Shown here piece after piece: positions 13,201 to 27,000 of a stretch of DNA of 64,000 nucleotides. The notes beneath the pieces were generated by a model. It was given only the letters and a program-made list of their open reading frames with translations, was not told the DNA's origin and made no database searches. The position numbers were made by a program, and so were the translations under genes. This stretch comes from Larus michahellis (Eukaryota > Chordata > Aves > Charadriiformes > Laridae), in the NCBI RefSeq assembly GCF_964199755.1, contig NC_133903.1, positions 2,621,001 through 2,685,000 on the forward strand, read 5' to 3'. Numbering within the stretch: position 1 is the stretch's first letter; each line of letters begins with the position of its first letter.

Positions 13201-15049
13201 TCCACTCTAAATACCCTTTCACTGGGCTGTTACGAGAACAGGCACGGCATACAGCCCATAAAGTATCTGTGCTCCAAAACATCCTGCAGGTTCACCAGCT
13301 GGAATAACTCTTCCCCCCAGTCAGACTCACCATCCTTCTCTTCATCAGAGCCTCTGTCCAAGATGCCACTTTTACTAGGCAGACTCAGCCCAGCCAGGAG
13401 GGACTTCAACATTGCCAGGTCACTGTTGTCTGATGACAGGTCACTGGGGGAAGAGATGGCACGTTTAGCTTTCAATAGTGGTAAGGGCACAAGGACAAGT
13501 AAGAGCACATATATGTACTCTACAACGAATAGTTTCCCAAAAGCAGAAACCAGGTTTTTTTCATTGTAACTGGAACTCAAATGCATTTTTCCCCTATCTG
13601 CAGGTGGGGCCCTGCAGCCACCAGTCAGGAAAAAGACCCTGCTGGGGTCTCTGGAAATGACTCCAGGGCCCCACAATGCCTCAACAGGACATTTAGACCA
13701 TTATGCGAGTTGAAATCATCATCTCACTTCCTTGGGCTCAGTTTTCAGCTTTGAAAAAGGGACACGCTGCTCATCTCAATAGACACTTAAGGGAGCTAGG
13801 AGTGAAAGTGCCGCCTATTAATAAATATTTTGTCACATCCTCTTGCTGTCTTCTGTCTCATTAGCTCATGTCGGCCCGACTGTGCAAGCTCTCCGTGAGC
13901 TAACCATGGGCTAACGGGAGTAAGGAATCTTACTGGAGTGGATCCGAGTGCTTCTGCAAGAAGGAGACAGCTGCCTGGGCATTGCATGTGATGTACTTGT
14001 GGATAAACTGGACAAATTTGCTGATGAAGGCAGCCAGGTGCCGAGAGGATTTTCTGTAGTTCTGAAAACGGATCGAGAAGATGAGAGTTAACAAAAAAAG
14101 CAGTGATGCACTGCCCCATCCCGCACCTCTGTGGACCAGGGAGTAGCTTTTTGATCTCCTGCCTCCTCTTTAAGTTCTCCAAGGTACTTGATAACACTTT
14201 TTTGGTTTTAGGCATATGAAGGTTTTCCCTTCAAACGGGAGAAAGCTGGGCTGGCTCTGTGTTACATGAACTTCTCCATCTAGCGGCTGGCAGGCCACGC
14301 ACGGAGGGGGAACAGGGACTTTCCTACCAGCAGCAGACGGATGAAGGACAGGAGACAGTCCCATAGTGCCGCCTGGTGCTCGTTCTGGAAGACTTGCGGC
14401 TGGAGCAGCTCCAGGATGCCCAGGACGTGGATGAAGAAGGTCAAGTGGTTCTGCTGCCTGAACTCCTGGAAATTGAGGTGAACACGGCCGTGGAGCAGTG
14501 CTGCAATCATTGGCAAGTGCCTGAAATGCCAAACAGAAGAAAATCCAGATCAAGCCTCTTCCTAGAAATAATTACACATTGTTACACCTCAGTTCCTGGA
14601 AGGAAGCATCCCTTATCCTCTCCCAGGGTTCTGGATTTGATCCCTGCATCCAGAGATTCAGCAAGCTCCATTTCCCACCCATACTCTGTTCTCTTGTCTC
14701 TAAGATGGCTATTTCCAGACAGACACGAAGCCAAAAGAGGTGCTGCCTCATTATAAGAGATGTGACTTTGCTGCCCTTTCTCTTGTCTTTCGTACATGAA
14801 TGTGGATTTTGTCACAATAACCATGACTGCTGCCAGTTTGTTCCCCTTCTAGGGCAACGGTGGATGCTTTTTAATGAATGCCAGCCACACAGAGGGTGAA
14901 AGTGGAGAGCGCTACCTAAGAAGTAGGATGGGATGAGCCACAGCGAGCTTCCTGCAGGCCATATTGGCATCCCACACGCGGCTTTCGGATGACTTGGAGT
15001 CACTGGTGTCTGCGAGAAGGTTAATGAATCTGTGAACCAGGGCATCGAG
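10256..15049 (-). CDS. INTS1: INTS1 exons 39-47 (residues 1831-2186)
   Basis: Exon coordinates: 15049-14916, 14520-14328, 14061-13934, 13443-13331, 12729-12616, 11715-11645, 11110-11019, 10902-10793, 10371-10256. This is the most conserved part of the protein. Recognisable segments include FQEFRQQNHLTFFIHVLGIL (exon 40), AFISKFVQFIHKYIT (exon 41), VSLFTPLTPAEMAPYMKRLS (exon 43), DIDEMSRRRPEILSFFA (exon 44), AADFLPTFMYCLGSRDFEVV (exon 46) and the C-terminal SEALKVLHMEAMI. Exon 44 is only 71 bp. The Ser/Asp/Glu-rich linker in exon 42 (LDRGSDEEKDG) is the only part that differs clearly from mammals. Confidence 0.92.
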
Positions 15050-18000
15050 CTAGAAGAAAAGTAATGAGTAAACAGTTAAGAAGTTGCAAGCACAATCAAG
15101 CCCCTGGCTCTTCAGCAGTGTTTCCCAATTCCTTTCAGAGGGGGTTAACAGAAATTATTTTCAGGTGGAATCTGCAAGCAGATGCAACGCTCCAGCTGGC
15201 ACAGGATCTGAAGTCCACAGTCCCTACAGACATCAAAACAGGATCAGACGCTTGCACGCTTGTGCTTTACAGAAGCTTTTGGCACACAGAAGCTTGTGGA
15301 GCTTATCCTATTTTATAGAAGGACACTGCAAAACAAACCACACATGAACTCTCTGCTCCTGAGAGTGCAGGCAGGGAAGGGGCAACAGAAGAGCAAGGTA
15401 AAGAAACCAAAGTGACCCAGGAAGCTTTTGCCAGTCCTTTTTTAGACTGGGCTTCAAGGTAGTATCCACTCTGGGTACACAACTGGAAAGAGGTTTTCCT
15501 ATGCCTTTAAACTTTACCTTGCAAGTGCTGCTGTCTCTGGCTCCTTCACTGGTGAGGAGCATCTCAGGCATAGGCACAAGGAGCTCGGGTAGTTGCAGGT
15601 ATATCTGAAGAAGAAGGTCCTGGCAGCATTTTCCCACAGAGCTGAAGGAAAAAGGGAGAGGTCAGCCTCTGGTTACTACGTTTGTTCAACCAGCAAACAT
15701 CCCAGATCCATCAGATTAGTAAAAGATTTTCTGCAAATAGCAAACAGACCATGTAAAAGAGCAGCCGCTGCTAATCTGAATCAGTGCTTTTTCAGTCTTC
15801 CAGACTATTGAAACTATCTTTCTTTTTTCAGACTATTCAAATCATTCACAGTCTACAGAGGTCCATGCGCAGTCTATGGAGATCCATCATTAGGCCATTT
15901 GGAGTTAGAAAACTGCAGTTACGAAGTGGCACAGGACAAGAAATCTCTGCTTATGTCTCTGGGGAAGAGGTTTTGCACATGGTACTCACGGGCACCCCTA
16001 TCCCAATTGGAAGAGTAGTCGGAAGCACATCTATTCAGACTAGCCAGCCTTAGGAAACAATCTAGTCTCCATTCAGCTTTGAGAGCAATCATAACAGTCT
16101 GAAGCAGGATGCAGTATGAGCAGTGATTCAAGGGATGAGTAGGCAAGAAATCCCATGTTAGAAACTAATTAAAAATAACCACTGACGTAAAAAAACCCAA
16201 CCACAAACCAACAAGAAACATGGCAAGCATTTTGTCCTGAAGTCCTAAAAGCAAAAGGGCCTTGAATTGTAACTTTAAAAATCACCTTCCTGGTCCAAGT
16301 ACCACTTAAAATGACAAGTAACTACAATTAGAGTAGGCAGCGCTCCCCATCTGCAACCCCACCTGCTTCCCCACTGCTGGATGCAGCTGGTCAGATACTC
16401 CGTTACTTTTTTGATGCTCTCAAGGTCCCCATGAGAACAACTGAGCAACAAAGGCAGTCGAGACTGGATGAGCGTGCAGGAAGCCTCTTCTGTGTTCTGG
16501 TATCTGGTTTCTGCTTCAGCCAGGATGAGCTCCACCATGCTGATCAATTCTGATGCCTTTAGGTGGAGCACAAACTCCTCACGGCGCTTCTGTAATGCAA
16601 GAGATCACCCAAAATGAATCTTAACTGAATCCCTAGATACTTAGTTCCTTCTAGTCACACCTTCCCCAACTGGAATGAAACCACCTCTTAGAACTCTTAA
16701 GAGCTGCCACGTATGTAGAGCTCTGAAAGCATGCACCACAGCCCCAAATGAAACCTCCTCACCCCTCATCTACTTCTGAACTCATTAACTTCCATCTCAG
16801 CATGCGTGATGGGTCAGAAACCTTATATACTTCAGTCGCCAAACCAAAGAAATTCCTCTGTGGACAAGAGATGCAACCCTCTTTTCTTGGTAAAATGGGA
16901 ATTAACCCACATGGGGTTTTAGCTTGCTCACCACTGGAGCCTTGTGCGTAGATCTTTAACGGATATTGTGGCAACTGCTGCAGGAGCTGCAGAGGAAATG
17001 CCAAGTGGGCAAACTTATGTGTGTTCATATCAGCTTTTTGGACTCAAAATTGCCACTGTAATATGTAACACAGCAGAGCAGCTCAGTAATCAGCTGAGGT
17101 ACAGGCAGCAAGCTTGGCATGCTGCACCTGCATCACTCCAGCCACCTCTTGGGCTGTGGAAAAAAAAATCAGGCATTGTGAAAGCCTCTTGCTCCATCCA
17201 GAGAGGAATCTTGGAAGAACTGAACCGCTACCTGAGGTGTTCTTTGGTCCCTTCCCTGCCAGATCCGAGGAATGTGAATACAGGCCCATAAGAAATCCAA
17301 GGATGCCGTTGGGTCAAACCTGCAAGAAGACAAAAGAAGACAGATCTGCAATTAGAGTCAACACAGCCCCCAGGCAGCACACGAACACATGGTAGCGTCT
17401 CTAAACGTCGTGAGTACTGTGAAGAAAGAAACATCTGCAAATGTAAAAATAGGATCCATTAAGTCCCAAGAAGGGGCTTGGTTCTGTTCCCAGATTATGA
17501 CTAAATATTTGTTGCAATAAGCACAGCACAGGGTACGGAGCTGAACAAATGGCATTCAGCAAGAACATGGTGGCTCCATGGAGTCCTGCACCACAAGGCC
17601 AGAAGTCGGTCATCAACACAAACAATCGGTACAATCAGACCAGTGACCTTACTGTCCCAGAGTCCAGAACATCCTATCTTGGCTGTTATCTTGGATTGCA
17701 GAAATTAATGAAGTTGCTAGTGAGCAGGAGATAAATAATAAAATAATAAGCAAACTGAAATACTGCTAGCTTTAGAAATATTGCTAGTTTAGTAATGTCC
17801 TGAATTACTACTGTTAGGTGTTAGCATTGCCTGGTCCACGAGCGTGACAAGTTTAAGCAAGACACTACTACAGCAGCACTTCAGTATTTGAGAGCAAGGT
17901 ACAGAAGCTGAGAGCTAGGGCTGCTCCAGAGACCAGGACTGGGAGCCTGATGCCAGGAAGGGGGTTAGAAGACGACTGATAATGCAGTTTAGTACAACCA

Positions 18001-21000
18001 AAAGATCCAGCAGAGCCAGCCCAGGTACAGAGCCTGCCGTCGTCAGTTTGCTATCCAAGCCATCTTTCAAACCCCATGTTCATAAAGACTATCAACAAGG
18101 GCAATGCTAGATGGATTACCCAGCGATTCGCACTTCCTGTTTAGAACACAGCCAAATCTTTATGTGCTGCTTCCATCAAACAGCAGGTAATATTTATATC
18201 AAGGTACACAAATCAGCATGACTGAAATCAGCATCCCTCTCACAGAGCCTGTTTTTGGCTGAGTTACATCTCCTGGCAGACGCACTGTGGAACGTGGCAG
18301 CTCTTGTTCTCAGCTTCTGTTTGTTCTCTCTCAGACACAACGAGTCGCCCAACTCAAAACTCCTTGCTAGGCCCAAAAAACAAGACTCACCTTTGCTCCC
18401 GGTTTCTGCAAAGCAGAAGCCTGATGCACTGGTGCAGCGTGGTCCAGCTGGACTGGTGGGTGAGAAGAGCCAAGAGATACGGGCGGAAGGAGGGCACCTG
18501 GGACCCTGCCTGAAAGGACCAAACAAGGAAGAGATGTAATAAACAGATCCTTGCTGCGAGGTGGATGTAGGAAAAACTGTGTATTACAGAAGGATGACGA
18601 TCCAGGCAGACAGACAGCACAGAAGACAACATGCGGATTTAGGATTTGAATTGCAGTACTTTCTAACAGAACATGGCATCAGCCGTGAAATTCAGTTTTA
18701 GTCTTAGCTTTGGCATAGCACTTCTGGGCAAGCTGTTTATCTGCCTGCAAAAACACCAATGAAAACACAGCTGGCTGGGCTGCTACGGGACTGTGTTGTG
18801 TCTGTAATGCACTTTGAAGTTCTGAAAAGAAGCAGCTGAGGAAATATAAGGATAACATGAAACATAAGCCTTGCCCTGAGAAGGATGCACCGGAATCCCC
18901 CCCGCACCCAGTCAGCCTGTACTGCTTTGGAACTGGTATTAGCAACACGTGTCAAAACATAAAACTACCCCTTGCCCTGTTTCCAGGTGCAGGTCAGTAC
19001 CCCAGAAAGGTAGTTTCAGCACAGTAGTCCTTCTACCCCACAAGTCTTACTTTGCTCCAGGAGAAGAGTAGCTTCTGCTGCAGATCAGGGCAGCTGCTGA
19101 TCACCTCTGGGTCCAGCATCTCCAGCCAGTCGTTAAGAAGGCCAGAGGAGGGCCCTAGCCAAGGAGCTTCCGTACTGAGGAGAAAAGAAAGCCAGTATCA
19201 GTGGTGCTGTCACGAACCCAGACCTACCAGTGAAATCCCATCATTGCCTAGGCTCACCTGCAACTGTCCAGCTCCTTCTTCACTGGTGTTTCTTCTTTGT
19301 CCTGGAGCAACAAAGAGCTCACCACAGCAATTGGTTTCATGGCAGGAAACCTGCCAGCCGCCTCAACAGTAGCCGAGAAGAGGACAGTCAGGAGTTCCTC
19401 CAAGTATGGAGAGTGAGTTTCAATCAGACCTTGAAGGACTAAGCAGAGGGAGAACGATGTCACTGGTTAACTTCAGGATGTGGTGAAAGCTATGGAACCT
19501 TATAACAGTATCATGAAGGCAATCAGTCCAGCATTCCCAAGAGCCATTTTTATGTGGGATAGTAGGCTTCTGTTTCTTGTTTGGTTAGTGGAAACCATCA
19601 GTTTGCCGACAGACTTAATGCCAGCCCCAGATCCCAGTTTATAAACCCACATACCAGTGCAGGGGAAGGAGGTGATACAAGATAGCAACAAGTTTAGATC
19701 AGTTCACATTTTCTGATCCAGGCAGAAGGCAGCGTCCCACAGCCTGCACAGTAGGCTCTCCCTTGCTGGGCTGGAAGTTCAACCTGCTGCTGCAACAGGA
19801 AGGAGAGCAGAAGGACAACCATACCTTTGCTGATGAGCTCTGGCTCCACATTACACTTCTCTCCTGATTTCAGGGTTGCAATGATGGCACGTACCGTGGA
19901 GCTGATCAAGTCAGGGTCACGACGGAAAGTCAGAGCTTCAGTGAGGTGCAAGAAGCCACCTCGAACTGCAAAGAAATCACAGCATTGGCATCCCGGGGCC
20001 AAGCCAGCCCCCTTTTATAGATGCCGCATGTGGCTCCAGCACACAAATACTCATACGTACAAACACACTACACTCTACTGCCATTTTACTAACACTAAAA
20101 CCCTTGACAGCTCCTCTGCATGTTACAGGAACATGTGGCTAAGAGAAAACTCTATAACCACAAACCCATTCCCATGCCTAAGCTCCTCCTGGTTATAGAT
20201 GCCTCCTCCCAACAGATGGCAGATGATAAACAACTCTACAAGTCATGATGTGACCTTGTTCTAGAGGCGTTCTTGGATGCTCATCTGTCAGGACTACAGC
20301 TAGCACAGAATTCCTGGCCTAAACCAGGATTTTTTCCCTGAAAGATCTGCCGTGCTTGGTGAGATGCTTTCAGGTGTCTATTGCAAACCCTCAGAGCTAA
20401 ATCACTTGTCTGCATCCTCATGGAGTTTATATAGCACAGTACAAAACTTCTCTTTGCTACTCCTAAGCATACCTCCAAAAGGCAGCCCACCCTACTTTCT
20501 GCTCTGGGTGCGGTTTTGTTTTCATGCCTTTCTTGTCCCACAAGCTGCAAAATGCCAGTACCGTCACTGATCCTGTGCCTCGAGGAGTACTGCACAGCAA
20601 AGGCCTTCAGCTGAGCACGCAGAGGACCATCTTCCACTGCAGGGTTCTCCAACCACTGCAGCATCTGCATGAGGACTTTGAAGAAGAGCGAGGAGAAAGC
20701 AGTGTCTTGTGGCATGCAGCGCTGTGGAGTGAAGCAGAAGACACTTGCTTATACAGACTGCAACACAACAAAGATCGCAGGAGAGATACAGATAGGGCAC
20801 AGACACCGCCAAGAATACACAGAGCACACCTACTCTGTTGGACCATAGCTCACTCAAATCAAGGCAGCAGCTTCTAGTGTACAAAAACAAGGCAGAAGAC
20901 TCACACACAATACCTCTCCCAGCATAACTATGGGCAACTTTGCACCTCCTTTCGTTGTGCTGAAAGGAACGAGATGTTTCATTGAATAATGCACAGCCTG

Positions 21001-24000
21001 CTCTAAAGATTTCTTTAAGGAATTACAGACTTCAGCTCTCAAGCTGTCTGCAAATGCCCTGGCTTGCAAGACATGTCCATGCTATAAAACACCACAGACT
21101 AGAGATCCCAAAACCAACAGAGACCCAGAGCCACAAATCCACAGTGCTGCACAGTCCCCAGACTAGGCAGGATACACTCAACCCTGCAGGTAAGGCCCAG
21201 TTCCCAGCAGTGCTAGGCTAATGTAGCCAGCCTGCATCCAGATGCCTACGGCCAGGCAACTTGAGTCCCTCTGCATCATGCTCCCCAAGCTGTATTTCCA
21301 GAATTACCCAGACAGAAGGTCTACACACAACACTGCAGATTTTCTGTTTCCTCCCCACCCCTCTTTGTTAAATGCTACAAAAATTCTCGTCCTACACTGC
21401 TCACCTGATACTGGTACAACTGGCGCATCAGCGGGCAGGAGATGAAGTGGTTGCGATGCATTGCCATCACCAACGCACCGCTGTGCGGCGAGTTCATCAG
21501 TGCAGCTACTGCCTGAAGAAGTCGTGCCGTGATCCCAGTCACCTGTGTGTTCCCTTGGCGGATGCGAGCCAGTTCCTGCCCCAGGGCCTGCTGTAACGCC
21601 AGGGCGAGCGGGCGCAGGTTTGAATTCTGCCACCGCGGGTCTGGATTTAGTGGGAAAAGCTGGTAGGATACAGAAGGGAATAAGTTTATGAGAGCAAATG
21701 AAAGGACTTGCTATACTGTAAATATCCTGAGGCAGAGGACTGATTTAACTTGTACAATTATACTGACTGTGGGCTAACTGGAACCCTCTGATACAGCTCT
21801 CTCAATATTTTAGTGCCTGGTACGGGAACAGCCGCAGCATCTATGCAACCCCAACATGACTATCAACACTGACACTGTGGGAGAATCACCATACTACACA
21901 AATACAGGCAACCAGCTTGGCCAATTAATTCCCTGTAGGCTCCTTCTGGAGTCAACGGAGAGAAGGAAGCTCTACAAGCAGACAAGCCAGAGTACAAATG
22001 CTGTTTGCACACAGCTTTGCTGCCAAGGCCCTGTGAGCATTTCACAAATCCTCCATCCACTGCTGAGAGGAAAGGCACTATACACAGAACAAACAAGGTG
22101 CAGAGACAGTAACATCCTAGTAGGCACTGACAGTATTAGGCGTGATCAAAAGCCACATCGTGTTCAAACTACAAGAAAAAAAAATCCTTCTAGTATCAAT
22201 TCTACCAGGCTGTAATTGCCCAGCCTCATTGCATGCAGGGCTGTCATACTTACTGCCAACAAACCCTGCAGGAGGAAGGGGTCAGAAGATACAGGTATAT
22301 GGGAAATGGATTTTTAAAAGCTGCTGCAAGGAAGTAGCTGATCAGCTAGAGGTTATACCAGTACCTGCAAAAAGATGCCTGCTAGATCATCATCTGGGCC
22401 CAGTACCCGGACCTGGCTTAAGGCACGGATCCGGCTCTGGCCTTGTGAGTTCTCAGGACTAGATTTTGACCTTGCAGTTTCAGCGCTGTCTGCAAGAGGA
22501 ATAAAAGAAAAGAAAGAAAAATGTTGTTATGGTAGCTAGCATCTGGAGCCCTAACACTGGATCACCTTCAACATTACAGTCTCTAACTGCCAAGGAATTC
22601 ATTCGCTTTTCTCTGGAGGCCAAGCAAGAGCTACTTTTCTGTATCGCTCAGAACAACTCATTGTAGTCAACTCCAAAAATATTGGAATTTCTCCTTTTGC
22701 CAGAAGCAAAAAAAACTCTAGCAAGGATGGGCGTCTAACTGTAGCTTGCTGATATATTGCAACGCAATCCCTTTTGAAGACAGCTTCTCACATCCCTCTC
22801 AACAGCAACAGAGGAAGGAAGTTTGGAAGATGACTTCGATATTCGGAAGTCTAGGCTATCGCGGGCAGTACCTCGGCGGGCTGGTAAGGAGGCAGTGAGC
22901 AGGGAGTGGAAAGTCTGGCCTCCTGTTGCTCCTCTCTCATGTTGAACTTCCACAAGATGAGCCATGTAGTCTGAAAAAGGACAAGATATGAACAAATTAT
23001 CACCTCATCCTCCTTAGTAAAGCAGGACAGAATTGGTTGCTGTTTGTACAGCTCCCACAGTGAAAGGAATTTGCTGTTCCCATGGACTTCGTAAACACGA
23101 TGCTTTTAAGCCTTGGTTTTTTACAAGTTAGCCTCCAAATTACTTTTTAGACTCTGTACAATCCAATCCAGAAAACCCTTTTCTACTTTAGGAAATACAG
23201 CCAAGGGCCATCCAGACAAGCTCTAGGGAAGTATCTACAGTGATAACAGGCTGCCAAAGCAGAGTGCACACAGAGTTTTTTGATTTGACTCGTGAAAACT
23301 GTTCAAGAACAAGTAAAATGCCTAGTCAGCCTCATATGAAGCTCTTACTCTTGTCCATGATGTTCTGCTCCAGCGTCTGCGGGTCATGAGATACTGCCTG
23401 ATCCAGGTACTGCAGAAGTTTGCTCATGCTGGAGACTGGGATTCCAAAGGACTGAACAAAGAGAAGCAGCTGCTGCGGCTCCAGGTCCTGCAGGGCTGGA
23501 ATACATAACACTGAGTCCTCAGACCTCTGCTCGCAGAGGGTCATCTTTATTACCTGATCTTTGTGCTGTTGGCTGGACCAACAGCGACACTTTAATGCAG
23601 AGAGCCTAAAGCCAACAGTCTGACAGCTGCCTACTATGTTTTCTTTGCTGTGCAAATCATTGCCTTCTTATTGCATCTTCCAGTTAATTCACTCACTGGT
23701 TAATTTGATCTTCTGTTTAATTTGATCAAAACCTCAGGAACCCAATCATTCGTATTAAAAAATAACTTCCACCCTATCTGTTGATGGCTGCAGGCAGGAA
23801 TTATTGAATAATTCAATCACTGGCTATAGAGAGCTGTCATTTAATTAGTAAGGAAGGAATGAAAGCTCTGAATACCAAGAAGAAAGAGAGCACCGATGAG
23901 CTGCGCAAGGACAAAAATAACTATACGTATAGCCTACATCCTTCAGGCACGGCTCTCCACATTGCAAGCCCACCATGCCCTATGGATCCAGTGCTGTGCC

Positions 24001-27000
24001 TGCTGTCTGGTGACTGCACAGCTTAGTTCAGTCTGAATTGTAACAAAGATGGGACTCCAATTCAGAATTCCCCATTTCCTTTAAAATCCACAGAAAGCAC
24101 AATATCCATACAGACTTGTTCCCCTACTTCAAAAGTAATAGTGACTGCATATAAAAGCCAGCAAGATTCAGCACTTGGATCAGAGTGGGAGGAAGTGCCT
24201 TCCAAATGTTCTACCAAAGGCACTGACCACCTCTTCAGTCTCAGCTTTCACCGAGTTCTGCTCTTGAAGCTGTGGGGATTAACCTGTGGGGCCAGATGTT
24301 TGGAGAGGTTGTATCCGTTCTCAAACCCTTGTTACATGAACTACACATCACGGCTGAGCAGGGAATCACCCTGGGACATCCCATAACATTCCCTGCCCGG
24401 AACTAGCTCATATTCTGTACGTCTGTTTGACAGCCCTTATCTATTGTATGTTTAGATTGCGACTGTCACAAAAATCCAGAGACACAATGCTTTCTAAATC
24501 CAAGCTCCCTGCCCAGCTGTGGGGTCTGCAGTGACCAATAGCCCCACCCAAAGGCAGACAAGCAGGATGGCTGGGAACACAGAGGATTTGAGCGGGGAAA
24601 GCCGCTCCCTTTCCCTTCAAGAGGGTCTGAAACACCAACAAACATCCCACAGGCTCACCTGCATCCACAAGACGCGGGACCTCAGAGCGGATCATACGCA
24701 GCTTTAGCCAGTCAGGGAGCAGCAGAGCCTCCTCTGAGGTGTCAACCAGAAAAGCAGTAGGAAGGGGCTTTTTCTCCGGGAACCATATATCCAGTAAGGT
24801 GTAAAAATCACCATCCCCTGCTTAAGAGTGAATACAAAATTATCTCCTATGTTCATAAGCACCTAGAACACCTTACCCTTCTCTACACAAACCAATACAC
24901 CAAAACACTTTATTGTTTAAAAGGTTAGAGACAACTTGGGAATAAACACTACCAAGTGGAAGCGTGAACTACATATCTGAGTACCCAGTTCTCACACTAC
25001 AAAGTCTCTGAATCCTTCTTGTTTAGCAGGGAGGGACACACCATCATTCTAATATTTCCTGCTGTCTGCAGAAAGAAAAAATAAGCCTGCAAATCCTTCA
25101 CTCTGTGCAGCAATATTCTGACAGATCTTACAGCTACAAACAAATATTGCAAGGGACAAGCCTGTGAGTAGAAAGATTAACACCAGCCTGACCTGTCAGG
25201 AGATGGCATATATAGGAAAGGCTCTCTGTATTGCCCATGACCCCTTGAATAAATCTGAGCACACTTCACCAACCTTGAGGTGGCCCCAGTGTCAGGAGAA
25301 TAACCATGGCATGAACCACAAGGATGTGCATAGTGGCTGTTTCCCCACTAGTCCAGCGAAGGAACACCTGATCCTGGGACTCTGACTGGAAAAAGGCAGA
25401 AAAACCCAAGGATGAACAATGTCGGGAAGAGAAAGGAGAATGAGATCTGTGAGATGCAGATGAAAGAAGAACACAAGAATGGACAAATTTGGTCAGACCA
25501 AAGTTCAACCTAGCCCAGTATCTCCAACAGTGGCCACAAAAGATACTCAAGGAAAAGTTAAAAAATTCTTGAACCAGACGTGGTTTCTACATACTCAGTA
25601 ACCCACAATGGGCTTCTCTTTTGTTAACTTGTCCTGTTTCTTCTACTTGCTTAAGAAAGGCAGGCAGGCACTCACCCAGCTGTACACCTCCTCGCCCTCC
25701 TTACTCTGGCGCATGCGTTTGATGTAGCGAGAAAAGATGGAGAGAAGAGCAACAAGCACTGCATCCGACTCAGCACAGTACGAGAGCTTGGAGAAGAGGT
25801 GAGACATGATGGTAGAGCGTTCCACAATGAGTCGGGCTACATCCTGCAAGGGGAAAAAAGTCTTTATTGAACAACATAGCCAGGTCCTCCTGCTTCATTG
25901 CATCACATTCTCCAGTTTCCATCATCCCCACTCCGGAGATGAACATGTAGAGTCAAGAGTAAAACCATGAGTTTTCATGACAGGGAATACGCCAGTGCTT
26001 TGCACGCAACGTGTGCTACCTTACTGTGTCCACACTTGTAGCACATCTGCGTTCTGATGCATCCCATTACAAAGTGAGCGCTTACCTAGTAAAAATCTGC
26101 ACCTCTTTGAGTAAACAGATCTACTGACTCTTATCATTTCACGTTCTCCACGTATCTAAGCAGATCTATGCAGGCAGAAAAAACACAGGAGCCTCTAGAT
26201 CCCTGCATCAATCTCTAAAAGACTGTTATGAAGGATGCAGTTCAATGGACTTAAAAGCAATGAGAAAAAAAGCACCCAGAGATAGAACAATGAAAAAAAC
26301 ACCATTGTATAAAAGCCAAACATAAAATAAAAAAAAAATAAAAATCAGCAAGCCTTTAAAAAAACGTAGCAATCCAATTTTGGTTATAGGAGAGTGCATA
26401 TCCGACCAGTAAGGTTCCTGACTTCCCATTCTCTTCCCAGATACATGTGACCACACATTTAGCACCAGCTTACTTGCAAAACACTACCAGGTGGTGGGAT
26501 TTCCTTCAAATCACTATCTAATTTTCCATTGCCCATACCATCTGAGATGGGCTGTTGGACTGGAGGTTATTGCTCTGGTATCATTTCATGATACGAAACC
26601 AAAGACACAGGATGCCGTGCAACACGTCCGCAGAAACACAAACGGGCAGTTATCAGATTCATGTGCTCACAAGAACCTCATCATGCTAGTACAGCAAATC
26701 ACATTCCTGCCACTGTCCTGAGACGTGCCAGGTCTTCCCCGCGCAATCCCTCTGCCCCAGCAACCTGGCCTCTCACCAGAGCAAGGTCATTGTGCTGTCC
26801 CTGCTCCTCCACTGGGGCGTGCTGGGAGAGGTACACCAGGTAAGCACTGATGGTCTGGGGATCTGTCTCCATGTGGATGGCCTAGAACAAGAATTCCTCT
26901 CATTAGAAATCAGGATTTAATGAAGACAAGCACCAGCATAAGAAAAATTCTTCTGCAAGCATATAGACGTGTTGATAATTGCACCCACACGCAGTTTGCT

